From the NCBI RefSeq assembly GCF_000968685.2, contig NZ_LAKD02000044.1, forward strand, positions 1-64,000: a stretch of DNA of 64,000 nt, read 5' to 3'. Below are positions 7,656 through 16,726 of this stretch, piece after piece. The first letter of the stretch is position 1. The number at the start of each line of letters is the position of its first letter. The notes under the pieces were generated by a model. That model had not been told where the DNA came from. It searched no databases and was given only the letters and a program-made list of their open reading frames with translations. Position numbers and translations under genes: made by a program. This DNA is from Streptomyces antioxidans (GTDB taxonomy: Bacteria; Actinomycetota; Actinomycetes; Streptomycetales; Streptomycetaceae).

Positions 7656-9551
7656 ATGCCCACGCGCCACGACATCCGTAACGTCGCCATCGTCGCCCAC
7701 GTCGACCATGGCAAGACGACCCTCGTCGACGCCATGCTCAAGCAGGCGGGCGCGTTTGCCGCCCATCAGCAGGTGGACGACCGGGTCATGGACTCCAACG
7801 ACCTGGAGCGCGAGAAGGGCATCACCATTCTCGCGAAGAACACCGCCGTGAAGTACCACCCGGCGGACGGCGGCGACCCCGTCACCATCAACATCATCGA
7901 CACCCCCGGCCACGCCGACTTCGGCGGTGAGGTCGAGCGCGGGCTGTCCATGGTCGACGCGGTGGTCCTGCTGGTGGACGCCTCAGAGGGGCCGCTGCCG
8001 CAGACCCGCTTCGTGCTGCGCAAGGCGCTCCAGGCCAAGCTGCCGGTGATCCTGTGCATCAACAAGACGGACCGCCCGGACTCCCGGATCGACGAGGTCG
8101 TCAACGAGGCGTACGACCTCTTCCTGGACCTGGACGCGACCGAGGAGCAGATCGAGTTCCCGATCGTCTACGCGTGCGCCCGCGACGGCGTGGCCTCGCT
8201 GACCAAGCCGGAGGACGGCACCGTCCCGGCCGACAGCGACAGCCTCCAGCCGTTCTTCTCCGCCCTGCTGGAGACCGTCCCGGCGCCCGAGTACGACGCG
8301 GCAGCCCCGCTCCAGGCCCATGTCACCAACCTGGACGCGGACAACTTCCTCGGCCGCATCGCGCTGCTCAGGGTCGAGCAGGGCGAGCTGAAGAAGGGGC
8401 AGACGGTCGCGTGGATCAAGCGCGACGGCACCATCGCCAACGTCCGGATCACCGAGCTGATGATGACCGAGGCGCTGACCCGCAAGCCCGCCGAGGTGGC
8501 GGGGCCCGGGGACATCTGCGCGGTCGCTGGCATCCCGGACATCATGATCGGTGAGACCCTGGCCGACCCGGAGAACCCGATCGCGCTGCCGCTGATCACC
8601 GTTGACGAGCCCGCGATCTCGATGACCATCGGCACCAACACCTCCCCGCTGGTCGGCCGCGGTCCCGGCGGCAAGGGCGCCGACAAGTCGGCGGTGAAGG
8701 ACCGCAAGGTCACCGCGCGGCTGGTCAAGGACCGGCTCGAGCGCGAGCTGATCGGTAACGTCTCGCTGCGCGTGCTGCCCACCGACCGCCCGGACGCCTG
8801 GGAGGTGCAGGGCCGCGGCGAGCTGGCGCTGGCGATCCTGGTGGAGACCATGCGCCGGGAAGGCTTCGAGCTCACCGTCGGCAAGCCGCAGGTGGTCACC
8901 CGGGAGGTCGACGGCAAGGTCCACGAGCCGATCGAGCGCATCACCATCGATGTGCCCGAGGAGCACATGGGCGCGGTCACCCAGCTCATGGGCACCCGCA
9001 AGGGCCGGATGGACAACATGTCCAACCACGGCTCCGGCTGGGTCCGCATGGAGTTCATCGTCCCCTCCCGCGGTCTGATCGGCTTCCGCACCGAGTTCCT
9101 GACCGCGACCCGCGGCACCGGTATCGCCCACTCCATCCACGAGGGCCACGAGCCGTGGTTCGGCGAGCTGAAGACCCGTAACAACGGCTCGCTGGTGGCC
9201 GACCGCGCGGGCGCGGTGACCGCCTTCGCGATGACCAACCTCCAGGAGCGCGGGGTGCTGTTCACCTCGCCGGGCACCGAGGTGTACGAGGGCATGATCG
9301 TCGGCGAGAACTCCCGCTCCGACGACATGGACGTCAACATCACCAAGGAGAAGAAGCTCACCAACATGCGGTCCTCCACCGCGGATGTGACCGAGTCCCT
9401 GGTCCCGCCGCGGCTGCTCTCGCTCGAGCAGTCCCTGGAGTTCTGCCGCGACGACGAGTGCGTCGAGGTGACGCCGGAGACGGTGCGGATCCGCAAGGTG
9501 GTGCTGGACCAGAAGGAGCGCGCCCGCACCGCCGCCCGCGCCAAGCGCTGA
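7656..9551 (+). CDS. typA: Ribosome-associated GTPase TypA/BipA
   Basis: Translational GTPase related to EF-G that binds the ribosome and is needed for growth under stress in many bacteria. The 631-residue protein has the G1 motif AHVDHGKTT at 14-22, the switch region REKGITILAKNTA, DTPGH, and the guanine-specificity motif NKTD. Domains II, III and V and the TypA-specific C-terminal domain follow (GRMDNMSNHGSGWVRMEF; a Lys/Arg-rich C-terminus). The length is typical. A GGGAGAAG ribosome site lies somewhat far (about 12 bases) from the ATG. Neighbouring genes (LpqW-like upstream, peptide transport downstream) are not functionally linked to it in an obvious way, but typA next to an LpqW homologue recurs in mycobacteria. 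Confidence 0.97.
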   Translation: MPTRHDIRNVAIVAHVDHGKTTLVDAMLKQAGAFAAHQQVDDRVMDSNDLEREKGITILAKNTAVKYHPADGGDPVTINIIDTPGHADFGGEVERGLSMVDAVVLLVDASEGPLPQTRFVLRKALQAKLPVILCINKTDRPDSRIDEVVNEAYDLFLDLDATEEQIEFPIVYACARDGVASLTKPEDGTVPADSDSLQPFFSALLETVPAPEYDAAAPLQAHVTNLDADNFLGRIALLRVEQGELKKGQTVAWIKRDGTIANVRITELMMTEALTRKPAEVAGPGDICAVAGIPDIMIGETLADPENPIALPLITVDEPAISMTIGTNTSPLVGRGPGGKGADKSAVKDRKVTARLVKDRLERELIGNVSLRVLPTDRPDAWEVQGRGELALAILVETMRREGFELTVGKPQVVTREVDGKVHEPIERITIDVPEEHMGAVTQLMGTRKGRMDNMSNHGSGWVRMEFIVPSRGLIGFRTEFLTATRGTGIAHSIHEGHEPWFGELKTRNNGSLVADRAGAVTAFAMTNLQERGVLFTSPGTEVYEGMIVGENSRSDDMDVNITKEKKLTNMRSSTADVTESLVPPRLLSLEQSLEFCRDDECVEVTPETVRIRKVVLDQKERARTAARAKR

Positions 9552-10108
9552 CGCGCCCGCCCACGCGCGGACGCACCTGCCCGGAAAGTTTTCCGGTTGA
9601 ATCCGTGATCGACGCGCCCGCCCGCGCGCGGACGCACCACGGCGCACCACGGCGCCGATCACTGAGCGTAGGCGCCCCACTGTGCCTCGGTGAGCTGCCA
9701 ACGGCCCGGATCCACCGCCGCCACGGCGGGGGTCCGGGCCGCTGCCATGTCAGCAACCTGCCAGTCAAACGGTTATCCGGTTCTCCCTGTCCGAATATCG
9801 GAGTTTGGGCTCCGCATGATGTGTTAACAGTCCGTTTCGCGTGTGTCTGTCTGAAGCAGTTTTGTCCGGATTTCAAAGCTCCGCGCGTAGATGCTGTGAC
9901 CAAAGCGAGACCCATAAGGTGTGGTTTAAGGGCCGGACGTGCTCAATCATGGGGTCCATTGAGCTCGGGTCAATGGGTCACACGCTGTGGGGAGCGCGGG
10001 CCTACGAGCGCATCTGGGGGGTTCCGGTCCCTTTCGCTGTCAGGGGTGTCAGCGTGTCTCCGGGCGCCCCCTCTCGTAGTGACAGTGGACTCCTGAGGAG
10101 GCAAACCC
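9552..10108. promoter_or_regulatory. Intergenic region between typA and oligopeptide cluster A
   Basis: No gene seen. It begins with a 28-bp near-perfect direct repeat (9551-9578 and 9612-9639) flanking the palindrome CCGGAAAGTTTTCCGG at 9581-9596. A strong hairpin follows at 9703-9740. Near the downstream gene, CCATTGA (9956-9962) and TCAATGG (9970-9976) form an inverted repeat with a 7-base spacer, a plausible operator. GAGGAGG at 10095-10101 is the ribosome site of the binding-protein gene. Confidence 0.5.
9703..9740 (+). terminator. Probable typA terminator
   Basis: GGCCCGGA pairs with TCCGGGCC, and the stem continues with CCGCC/GGCGG after a small internal bulge. The stem is very GC-rich and lies about 150 bases past the typA stop. 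Confidence 0.55.
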
Positions 10109-11752
10109 ATGCGCGGTGCCAAGAGCGCCAAGTGGGTCGCGTTGGCAGCGGTCGTGGCGCTGGCCGCGACCGCCTGTGGTGGTAACGACAGCGACAGCGG
10201 CAGCAATGACATGAACAAGGGCACGGCGGACCCGAACGGGATACTCACCGCCCAGCTCGGCGAGCCGCAGAACCCGCTGCAGCCGGCGAACGCGAAGGAG
10301 AGCCAGGGCAGCCGCGTGCTGCGGGCGATCTTCGCGGGTCTGGTGGACTACGAGCCCGGCACCGGCAAGCTGGTGTACGTCAATGCCGAGTCCGTCACCC
10401 CCAACAAGGACTCCTCCGTCTGGACCGTCAAGCTCAAGCCGGGCTGGAAGTTCCACAACGGCGAGGCCGTGACCGCCAAGTCCTACGTGGACTCCTGGAA
10501 CTGGTCCGCCAACGTCGCGAACAACCAGACCAACTCCAGCTGGTTCCAGGACATCAAGGGCTACGAGGACGTCCACCCGGAGAAGGGCAAGCCCAAGACC
10601 GACAAGATGTCCGGGCTGAAGGTCGTCAACGACAACGAGTTCAAGATCGAGCTCAACAGCTCGGTCTCGTACTTCGCCTACAAGCTCGGCTACGACGTCT
10701 GGGCCCCGCTGCCCAGCGGCTTCTTCAAGGACCCCAAGGGCTTCGGCGAGAAGCCGGTCGGCAACGGCCCCTACAAGTTCGTCTCCTGGGACCACAAGAA
10801 GCTGATCAAGGTCCGTAAGTACGCGGACTACAAGGGCCCGAACAAGGCCAAGAACGGCGGCATCGACTTCAAGAACTACACCACCGCCGACGCCGCCTAC
10901 TCGGATCTGCGCTCCAACAACCTCGACTGGATCGAGCAGGTCCCGACCACCGCGCTGACCAACTACAAGACCGACCTGGGCAAGCGCGCGATCGACGAGG
11001 AGTACTCGGCGGTCCAGTCGGTCGTCCCGGCCTTCTACACCAAGCAGTTCAAGGACATCGACCCCAAGGTCATCCAGGGTCTGTCCATGGCGATCGACCG
11101 CAACACGATCACCAAGACCGTGCTCCACGGCTCCCGCACCCCGGCCGACAGCTATGTCGCCCGCGGCGTGCTCGGCTACAAGGCCGGTGCGCTCAAGGAG
11201 CAGGTCAGCTACGACCCGGCCAAGGCCAAGGCGCTCATCAAGCAGGGCGGCGGCGTCCCGGGCAACAAGATCTCGATCCAGTACAACGCCGACCAGGACC
11301 ACAAGCCCTGGGTGGACGCGGTCTGCAACAGCATCCGCAAGGCCACCGGCGTCGACTGCGTCGGCGACTCCAAGCCCGACTTCCAGGCCGACCTGAACGC
11401 GCGCGACAAGCACCAGGTCAAGTCCATGTACCGCGGTGGCTGGGTGCTCGACTACCCGGTCAACTCGAACTTCATGAGGGACCTCTACGGCTCCAAGGCG
11501 GCCGGTAACACCAGCGGTTACGCCAACAAGGAGTTCGACGAGCTCGCCAACAAGGCCGACAAGGCCGCCACGCTCGACGACACCGTGAAGCTCTACCAGC
11601 AGGCGGAGCAGGTCCTCGCCAAGGACATGCCGGCGATCCCGCTGTGGTTCTACAAGGTCAACAGCGGCCAGTCCAACAAGGTCCTGGGGAAGATCCCCTA
11701 CGGCCAGGACGGCGACCCCATCTTCACCGACGTCCAGGTGAAGAAGAAGTAA
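10109..11752 (+). CDS. Oligopeptide-binding lipoprotein, cluster A
   Basis: A 547-residue family-5 solute-binding protein that captures peptides outside the membrane for the transporter encoded next to it. The signal peptide MRGAKSAKWVALAAVVALAA ends at the lipobox TAC with Cys at about 23, followed by an Asn/Asp/Ser/Gly linker typical of tethered lipoproteins. Family features include NPLQPANAKE near the start of the mature domain, KPGWKFHNGEAVTAKSYVD, GNGPYKFVSWD and IQGLSMAIDRNTI. The ATG follows GAGGAGG at a spacing of 7. It is first in a plus-strand operon of binding protein, two permeases and two ATPases. A perfect 18-bp stem-loop just after its stop probably protects this transcript and raises its level over the permeases. 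It is homologous to the cluster B binding protein. Confidence 0.92.
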   Translation: MRGAKSAKWVALAAVVALAATACGGNDSDSGSNDMNKGTADPNGILTAQLGEPQNPLQPANAKESQGSRVLRAIFAGLVDYEPGTGKLVYVNAESVTPNKDSSVWTVKLKPGWKFHNGEAVTAKSYVDSWNWSANVANNQTNSSWFQDIKGYEDVHPEKGKPKTDKMSGLKVVNDNEFKIELNSSVSYFAYKLGYDVWAPLPSGFFKDPKGFGEKPVGNGPYKFVSWDHKKLIKVRKYADYKGPNKAKNGGIDFKNYTTADAAYSDLRSNNLDWIEQVPTTALTNYKTDLGKRAIDEEYSAVQSVVPAFYTKQFKDIDPKVIQGLSMAIDRNTITKTVLHGSRTPADSYVARGVLGYKAGALKEQVSYDPAKAKALIKQGGGVPGNKISIQYNADQDHKPWVDAVCNSIRKATGVDCVGDSKPDFQADLNARDKHQVKSMYRGGWVLDYPVNSNFMRDLYGSKAAGNTSGYANKEFDELANKADKAATLDDTVKLYQQAEQVLAKDMPAIPLWFYKVNSGQSNKVLGKIPYGQDGDPIFTDVQVKKK

Positions 11753-11766
11753 TCATCGGGACCGTC

Positions 11767-11812
11767 GGCCGGTGCCGCCGCTCCTCCCAACCGGGGAGCG
11801 GCGGCACCGGCC
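11767..11812 (+). terminator. 18-bp perfect stem-loop between binding protein and permease genes
   Basis: Arms at 11767-11784 and 11795-11812 are perfectly complementary (GGCCGGTGCCGCCGCTCC and its complement) with a 10-base loop. It starts 14 bases after the binding-protein stop, inside the operon. It may act as a partial terminator or a 3-prime stabiliser rather than a full stop, because the permease gene has no clear promoter of its own. Confidence 0.75.
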
Positions 11813-11901
11813 CGCAGGCGTGAGGCCCGCAGCTCATCCCCCCACCCGCGTGGCGCAGACGAGACGTGGCCTCCGCCGCCCCCCAACGGCATGGAGGCAT
11901 A

Positions 11902-12828
11902 ATGGGGCGCTACGTCGCTAGGCGACTGCTCCAGATGATCCCGGTCTTCATCGGGACTACTCTGTTGATTTTCCTCATGGTCCATGTACTGCCCGGAGAC
12001 CCCATCCGGGCGATGTGGGGAGAGAAGGCCGCGGACCCCGCGCAGGTCGCGTCCCTGCGCCATGAGTTCGGGCTGGACCAGCCCCTGTGGAAGCAGTACA
12101 TCGACTACATGGCCGACCTCTTCCAGGGAGACTTCGGCAAGACCTTCGGCGGTCGCCCGGTCTCCGAGGAGATGGGCATGGCCTTCCCGGTCACCCTCCG
12201 CCTCGCCGCGGTGGCCCTCACCATTGAGATCATCGTCGGCATCGGGCTCGGTGCCTGGGCCGGTCTCAGGGCGGGCAAGGCCGTCGACACCGGCGTGCTG
12301 GTCTTCACGCTGATCGTCATCTCGATGCCGGTCTTCGTGCTCGGCTACCTCGCTCAGTTCCTCTTCGCGGACGAGCTCGGCTGGCTGCCACCGAACGTCC
12401 AGGATTCGATGAACCTCCAGCAGCTCCTGCTGCCGGGGTTCGTCCTCGCGATGCTCTCCATGGCGTATGTGGCCCGGCTGACCCGGACCACCTTCGCGGA
12501 GAACCTGCGCGCCGACTACATGCGCACCGCGCTCGCCAAGGGGCTGCCGCGCCGCCGCATCATCGGCGTCCACCTGCTGCGCAACTCGCTCATCCCGGTG
12601 ATCACCTTCCTCGGCACCGATGTCGGTGCGCTGGTCGGCGGCGCGGTCGTCACCGAAGGCATCTTCAACGTCCAGGGCGTCGGCAATCTGCTCTTCAAGG
12701 CGCTCGGGCAGCGTGAGGGCTCCACCATCGTCGGGGTCGTGACCGTCTTCGTCCTCGTCATTCTGCTGATCAACTTGCTCGTCGACCTGCTGTACGCGGT
12801 CCTGGACCCGAGGATCCGTTATGCCTGA
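11902..12828 (+). CDS. Oligopeptide ABC transporter permease (OppB/DppB type), cluster A
   Basis: First membrane subunit of the importer, 308 residues, with the N-terminal MGRYVARRLLQMIPVFIGTT segment characteristic of the DppB/OppB family and about six membrane helices. The cytoplasmic EAA loop, which contacts the ATPase, is at YMRTALAKGLPRRRIIGVHLLRN. ATG 11902 follows GGAGG at a spacing of 4; the frame is open for 36 further bases upstream. Its end overlaps the next permease by 8 bases, so the two are translationally coupled. The C-terminal LLYAVLDPRIRYA ending is shared with the cluster B and bldK counterparts. Confidence 0.93.
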   Translation: MGRYVARRLLQMIPVFIGTTLLIFLMVHVLPGDPIRAMWGEKAADPAQVASLRHEFGLDQPLWKQYIDYMADLFQGDFGKTFGGRPVSEEMGMAFPVTLRLAAVALTIEIIVGIGLGAWAGLRAGKAVDTGVLVFTLIVISMPVFVLGYLAQFLFADELGWLPPNVQDSMNLQQLLLPGFVLAMLSMAYVARLTRTTFAENLRADYMRTALAKGLPRRRIIGVHLLRNSLIPVITFLGTDVGALVGGAVVTEGIFNVQGVGNLLFKALGQREGSTIVGVVTVFVLVILLINLLVDLLYAVLDPRIRYA

Positions 12829-13786
12829 GCCGCTGACAGATACGACACTCGCTCCCGGCACCCAGGCTTCCGTCACCGAAGTGACGGCGGCCAAGGACCC
12901 CTCGAAGGGTTCGGGACCCGGCAAGCCGCGCTCGCTGTGGGGCGACGCCTGGTTCGAACTCCGCCACCGCCCGCTGTTCTGGGTCTCGGCCGTGCTGCTG
13001 GTACTGCTGCTGGCCATCGCGGCCTTCCCCGGCCTGTTCACCGACGCCCACCCGCGCGACGGCGATCTGACCAACCACTTCCTGACCAAGCCCCAGCTGA
13101 GCCACTTCTTCCAGGCCGACTGGTTCGGCTACGACGGTCAGGGCCGCTCCATCTACGCCCGGGTCATCTACGGCACCCGCGCCTCGATCCTCGTCGGCGT
13201 CGGTGTGACCGCGGCGGTGACGATCTTCGGCGGTCTGCTGGGCATGCTGGCCGGGTACTTCGGCGGCTGGATCGACTCGATCATCTCCCGGATCGTCGAC
13301 ATCTTCTTCGGTCTGCCGTTCCTGCTCGGTTCGATGGTCATCCTGAACGCCTTCGCCGAGCGCAAGGTGTACGTCGTGATCGCGGCCCTCGCCTTCCTCG
13401 GCTGGACCACCATCGCCCGGGTGATGCGCAGTTCGGTGATCACCGCCAAGCAGGCGGACTACGTCACGGCGGCGCGTGCGCTCGGAGCGGGCACCAACCG
13501 GATCCTGTTCCGGCATGTGCTGCCGAACGCGCTGGCCCCCACCATCGTGGTCGCCACGATCGCGCTCGGCGCCTACATCTCCGCCGAGGCCACGCTGTCC
13601 TACCTGGGCCTGGGTCTGGCCGACCCGACGATCTCCTGGGGCATCGACATCTCCGACGCGAAGGACGCCATCCGGGACAACCCGCATGTGATGTTGTTCC
13701 CGGCCGGAATGCTGAGCCTCACGGTCTTCGCATTCATCACGCTCGGCGACGCGGTGCGCGACGCCCTCGACCCCAAGCTGCGCTGA
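12821..13786 (+). CDS. Oligopeptide ABC transporter permease (OppC/DppC type), cluster A
   Basis: Second membrane subunit, 321 residues. About 45 hydrophilic N-terminal residues precede WGDAWFELRHRPLFWVSAVL and the first helix, as in OppC. FGYDGQGRSIYARVIYGTR is the family signature outside the membrane, and the EAA loop is ADYVTAARALGAGTNRILFRH. The C-terminus GDAVRDALDPKLR is identical in the cluster B counterpart. The ATG overlaps the upstream permease gene by 8 bases; TGAGGAGGG at the stop supplies the ribosome site of the next gene. Confidence 0.93.
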   Translation: MPEPLTDTTLAPGTQASVTEVTAAKDPSKGSGPGKPRSLWGDAWFELRHRPLFWVSAVLLVLLLAIAAFPGLFTDAHPRDGDLTNHFLTKPQLSHFFQADWFGYDGQGRSIYARVIYGTRASILVGVGVTAAVTIFGGLLGMLAGYFGGWIDSIISRIVDIFFGLPFLLGSMVILNAFAERKVYVVIAALAFLGWTTIARVMRSSVITAKQADYVTAARALGAGTNRILFRHVLPNALAPTIVVATIALGAYISAEATLSYLGLGLADPTISWGIDISDAKDAIRDNPHVMLFPAGMLSLTVFAFITLGDAVRDALDPKLR

Positions 13787-13797
13787 GGAGGGCGTAC

Positions 13798-14856
13798 GTG
13801 ACCACCATCGAGAAGACCGCGGACGACGCCGTCCGCGAGGGTGCCGGAGACGACGGCACCCCCCTGCTGGAAGTCCGCGATCTGCATGTGGAGTTCCACA
13901 CCCGGGACGGTGTCGCCAAGGCCGTCAACGGTGTCAACTACAGCGTCCGCGCCGGTGAGACGCTCGCCGTCCTCGGCGAGTCCGGCTCCGGCAAGTCGGT
14001 GACCGCCCAGGCGATCATGGGCATCCTCGATATGCCGCCGGGGAGGATCCCGCAGGGGCAGATCCTGTTCCGGGGCGAGGACATGCTCACCATGGCGGGC
14101 GAGGAGCGCCGTAAGATCCGCGGCCGTAAGATCGCCATGATCTTCCAGGACGCGCTCTCGGCGCTGAACCCGGTGCTCTCCGTGGGCTATCAGCTCGGCG
14201 AGATGTTCCGGGTCCACGAGGGCCTGTCCAAGAAGGACGCCAAGGCCAAGGCCATCGAGCTGATGGACCGGGTCCGGATTCCGGCGGCCAAGGAGCGGGT
14301 GAGCGACTATCCGCACCAGTTCTCCGGCGGTATGCGCCAGCGCATCATGATCGCCATGGCGATGGCGCTGGAGCCGGACCTGATCATCGCCGACGAGCCG
14401 ACCACGGCGCTGGACGTGACCGTCCAGGCCCAGGTGATGGACCTGCTCGCGGAGCTCCAGCGCGAGTACCACATGGGTCTGATCCTGATCACCCACGACC
14501 TGGGTGTGGTGGCGGACGTCGCCGACAAGATCGCCGTGATGTACGCGGGCCGGATCGTCGAGACCGCGCCCGTGCACGAGCTCTACAAGCGCCCGGCCCA
14601 CCCCTACACCCGCGGTCTGCTGGACTCCATCCCGCGCCTGGACCGCAAGGGGCAGGAGCTCTACGCGATCAAGGGACTGCCGCCCAATCTGCTCAAGACC
14701 CCCTCGGGCTGCGCCTTCAACCCGCGCTGCCCCAAGGCGGAGGACATCTGCCGTACGGACGTCCCCGCCCTGGTGCAGGTCACCGAGCAGGACGGCACCG
14801 AGCTGCCGGGCCGCGGCAGCGCCTGCCACTTCTGGAAGGAGACGATCCATGGCTGA
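13798..14856 (+). CDS. Oligopeptide ABC transporter ATP-binding protein (OppD/DppD type), cluster A
   Basis: First of the ATPase pair that powers import, 352 residues from GTG 13798, which follows GAGGAGGG. Walker A GESGSGKS is at 60-67, the signature is SGGMRQR and Walker B is LIIADEPTTALD. The C-terminal oligopeptide-type domain carries the cysteine set SGCAFNPRCPKAEDIC ... ACHFW. In the mycobacterial OppABCD transporter such cysteines hold a [4Fe-4S] cluster, so the same is plausible here. It overlaps the following ATPase gene by 8 bases and is very similar to the cluster B gene at 23048-24070. Confidence 0.95.
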   Translation: MTTIEKTADDAVREGAGDDGTPLLEVRDLHVEFHTRDGVAKAVNGVNYSVRAGETLAVLGESGSGKSVTAQAIMGILDMPPGRIPQGQILFRGEDMLTMAGEERRKIRGRKIAMIFQDALSALNPVLSVGYQLGEMFRVHEGLSKKDAKAKAIELMDRVRIPAAKERVSDYPHQFSGGMRQRIMIAMAMALEPDLIIADEPTTALDVTVQAQVMDLLAELQREYHMGLILITHDLGVVADVADKIAVMYAGRIVETAPVHELYKRPAHPYTRGLLDSIPRLDRKGQELYAIKGLPPNLLKTPSGCAFNPRCPKAEDICRTDVPALVQVTEQDGTELPGRGSACHFWKETIHG

Positions 14857-15985
14857 GCTCAGCCCCGACGCGGAGGCCACGCCGAACGTCTCCGAGGTGG
14901 AGGTCGTCGACGCGGCGACCGAGGACGAGGCGGTCGACGCCATCGAGGCGCCCGTGGAGCGCGGCGAGCCGATCCTCCAGGTGCGCAATCTGGTCAAGCA
15001 CTTCCCGCTGACCCAGGGCATCCTCTTCAAGCGGCAGATCGGCGCGGTCAAGGCGGTCGACGGCATCTCCTTCGACCTCTACCAGGGCGAGACGCTCGGC
15101 ATCGTCGGTGAGTCCGGCTGTGGCAAGTCCACCGTCGCCAAGCTGCTGATGACCCTGGAGACCGCCACCGCGGGCGAGGTCTTCTACAAGGGCCAGGACA
15201 TCACCCGGCTGTCGGGCCGCGCGCTGCGGGCCGTACGGCGCAACATCCAGATGGTGTTCCAGGACCCGTACACCTCGCTCAACCCGCGCATGACGGTGGG
15301 CGACATCATCGGGGAGCCCTTCGAGATCCACCCCGAGGTGGCCCCCAGGGGCGACCGCCGCCGCAAGGTCCAGGAGCTCCTGGACGTGGTGGGCCTCAAC
15401 CCCGAGTACATCAACCGCTACCCCCACCAGTTCTCCGGCGGCCAGCGCCAGCGCATCGGCATCGCGCGCGGCCTCGCCCTCAACCCGGAGATCATCATCT
15501 GCGACGAGCCGGTCTCCGCGCTCGACGTCTCCGTTCAGGCGCAGGTCATCAACCTGATGGAGGGCCTGCAGGACGAGTTCAACCTGTCCTACATCTTCAT
15601 CGCCCACGACCTGTCCATCGTCCGGCACATCTCCGACCGGGTCGGCGTGATGTACCTGGGGAAGATGGCCGAGATCGGCTCCGACACCGAGATCTACGAC
15701 CACCCGACGCACCCCTACACCCAGGCGCTGCTGTCGGCCGTCCCGGTCCCGGACCCGGAGTCGCGCGAGGGCCGCACCCGCATCATCCTCACCGGCGACG
15801 TCCCCTCCCCGGCCAACCCGCCCTCGGGCTGCCGCTTCCGCACCCGCTGCTGGAAGGCCGAGGACAAGTGCGCCGAGGAGACCCCGCTGTTGGCCATCCC
15901 CGAGCGCTTCGCCACCACGGATTCGCCCGCGGCACATGAGTCGGCGTGCCACTTCGCGGAGGAAAAGGACGTGGTCCACGCGTAG
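14849..15985 (+). CDS. Oligopeptide ABC transporter ATP-binding protein (OppF/DppF type), cluster A
   Basis: Second ATPase of the pair, 378 residues, last gene of cluster A. An acidic 40-residue N-terminal extension (rich in Glu, Asp and Val) precedes the ABC domain. Walker A GESGCGKST is at 87-95, the Q-loop region is QMVFQDPYTSLNPRM, the signature is SGGQRQR and Walker B is IIICDEPVSALD. The C-terminal cysteine set SGCRFRTRCWKAEDKC ... SACHF is present. The ATG overlaps the upstream ATPase gene. A large stem-loop begins 23 bases after the stop. Confidence 0.95.
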   Translation: MAELSPDAEATPNVSEVEVVDAATEDEAVDAIEAPVERGEPILQVRNLVKHFPLTQGILFKRQIGAVKAVDGISFDLYQGETLGIVGESGCGKSTVAKLLMTLETATAGEVFYKGQDITRLSGRALRAVRRNIQMVFQDPYTSLNPRMTVGDIIGEPFEIHPEVAPRGDRRRKVQELLDVVGLNPEYINRYPHQFSGGQRQRIGIARGLALNPEIIICDEPVSALDVSVQAQVINLMEGLQDEFNLSYIFIAHDLSIVRHISDRVGVMYLGKMAEIGSDTEIYDHPTHPYTQALLSAVPVPDPESREGRTRIILTGDVPSPANPPSGCRFRTRCWKAEDKCAEETPLLAIPERFATTDSPAAHESACHFAEEKDVVHA

Positions 15986-16008
15986 CGCTACCGCGCCAGT
16001 CGCCGTTT

Positions 16009-16068
16009 GAACGACGAGGGCCCCCGGGACCGTGCTGATCACGGCCCGGGCGGCCCTCGCCGTCGTTC
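16009..16068 (+). terminator. Long stem-loop terminator of cluster A
   Basis: GAACGACGAGGG at 16009-16020 pairs with CCTCGCCGTCGTTC near 16055-16068 with a small bulge. The inner CCCGGGACCGTG pairs with CACGGCCCGGG around the loop CTGAT (16035-16039). It is placed right after the last ATPase gene and overlaps the stop of the minus-strand remnant that follows. Confidence 0.75.
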
Positions 16069-16180
16069 AGGCCGCGACCTCGCGACGCGCTGCGTCCAAC
16101 AGCACCCCGATCTCGGCTGAGGCCCGCCGGGCGTCCTCGATGCTGGGCGCCTCGCCGACGGCCGCCTGCAACTCGAGGAC
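16067..16180 (-). pseudogene. 3-prime fragment of a minus-strand gene (possible DUF6247 C-terminus)
   Basis: An open 37-codon stretch reads ...APSIEDARRASAEIGVLLDA... and ends at a TGA at 16067-16069, with no start codon or ribosome site. On its 5-prime side the reading frame stops making sense exactly where the Xre/DUF5753 remnant begins on the other strand. The helical, Ala/Glu-rich ending resembles the C-terminus of small Streptomyces proteins of the DUF6247 type, from memory. It may be the tail of the gene whose head lies at 19804-19914. Confidence 0.45.
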
Positions 16181-16185
16181 TCAAC

Positions 16186-16593
16186 GTATGGTGACGCGTT
16201 GGTCGCGATGGGGCAGGCGTCGGGCAAGGGGTGGTGGACGGAGTACCGGGATCGGGTGCGGCCGTCGCTGCTTGACGTCGCCGAGTTGGAGGCTGGTGCC
16301 CGCGCTCTCCGAACGTAGCCCTTCAGGTCATGCCCTTCGATGGGCCGGTGCCGTTCGGCACCTCCTTTACGCGGGCCGAGCCCGAGGTATGTCAATTGAG
16401 CACGGTGGTCGTGGGGCATGTGGAGAGGTCGCCTTACCTCGGTGACCCCAGTGGTCTCGTTCGACACGGGGATGCCTTCGCTAAGGTGTGCGAAGTGGCG
16501 TTGCCTCCCGTGGACGCAACGGTCTCACCGGAGGCACATGACGCCAAGGACTCGCTGGGCCTCATCCAGCGACTCCTGTATCCCCTGCTCTAG
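16186..16593 (+). pseudogene. Deleted Xre/DUF5753 regulator gene
   Basis: Two pieces align to the intact regulator at 20538-21428. Positions 16187-16312 read TYGDALVAMGQASGKGWW ... LDVAELEAGARALR, matching TYPVDALLTLGQASGKGWW. Positions 16311-16593 read NVALQVMPFDGPVPFGTSF ... AKDSLGLIQRLLYPLL, matching the C-terminus AKDSLGLIQHILYPLL. The N-terminal helix-turn-helix is missing, and roughly 90 residues between the pieces are deleted with a frame change at about 16312. The pieces are diverged from the intact gene, so this is a separate paralogue that decayed, not a recent copy. Confidence 0.8.
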
Positions 16594-16621
16594 GAGAACG
16601 AGGGGGAGTTCGACCGCATCG

Positions 16622-16726
16622 AAGGTTGACCGGCTCACGCGGGACCCGGCATCTGGAAGACGCCATCGAGGTGGTGGATCACTGCCACCGGCCGATCATC
16701 GACGTCACCGGTACGTTGGATCTCGG
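16622..16726 (+). pseudogene. Serine recombinase remnant
   Basis: KVDRLTRDP (from 16622) and, one base out of frame, RHLEDAIEVVDHCHRPIIDV followed by TGTLDL read like the catalytic-domain region of Streptomyces serine recombinases, where a DRLTR motif is followed by an Asp/Glu-rich helix and a strand ending in D-L. Only about 35 codons survive, with a one-base deletion at about 16648. The catalytic serine region and the DNA-binding part are absent. This is the only trace of mobility machinery in the window. Confidence 0.5.

Noticed and set aside
7983..9701. 572-codon frame antisense to typA
   Set aside because: Shadow of a strongly conserved GTPase gene.
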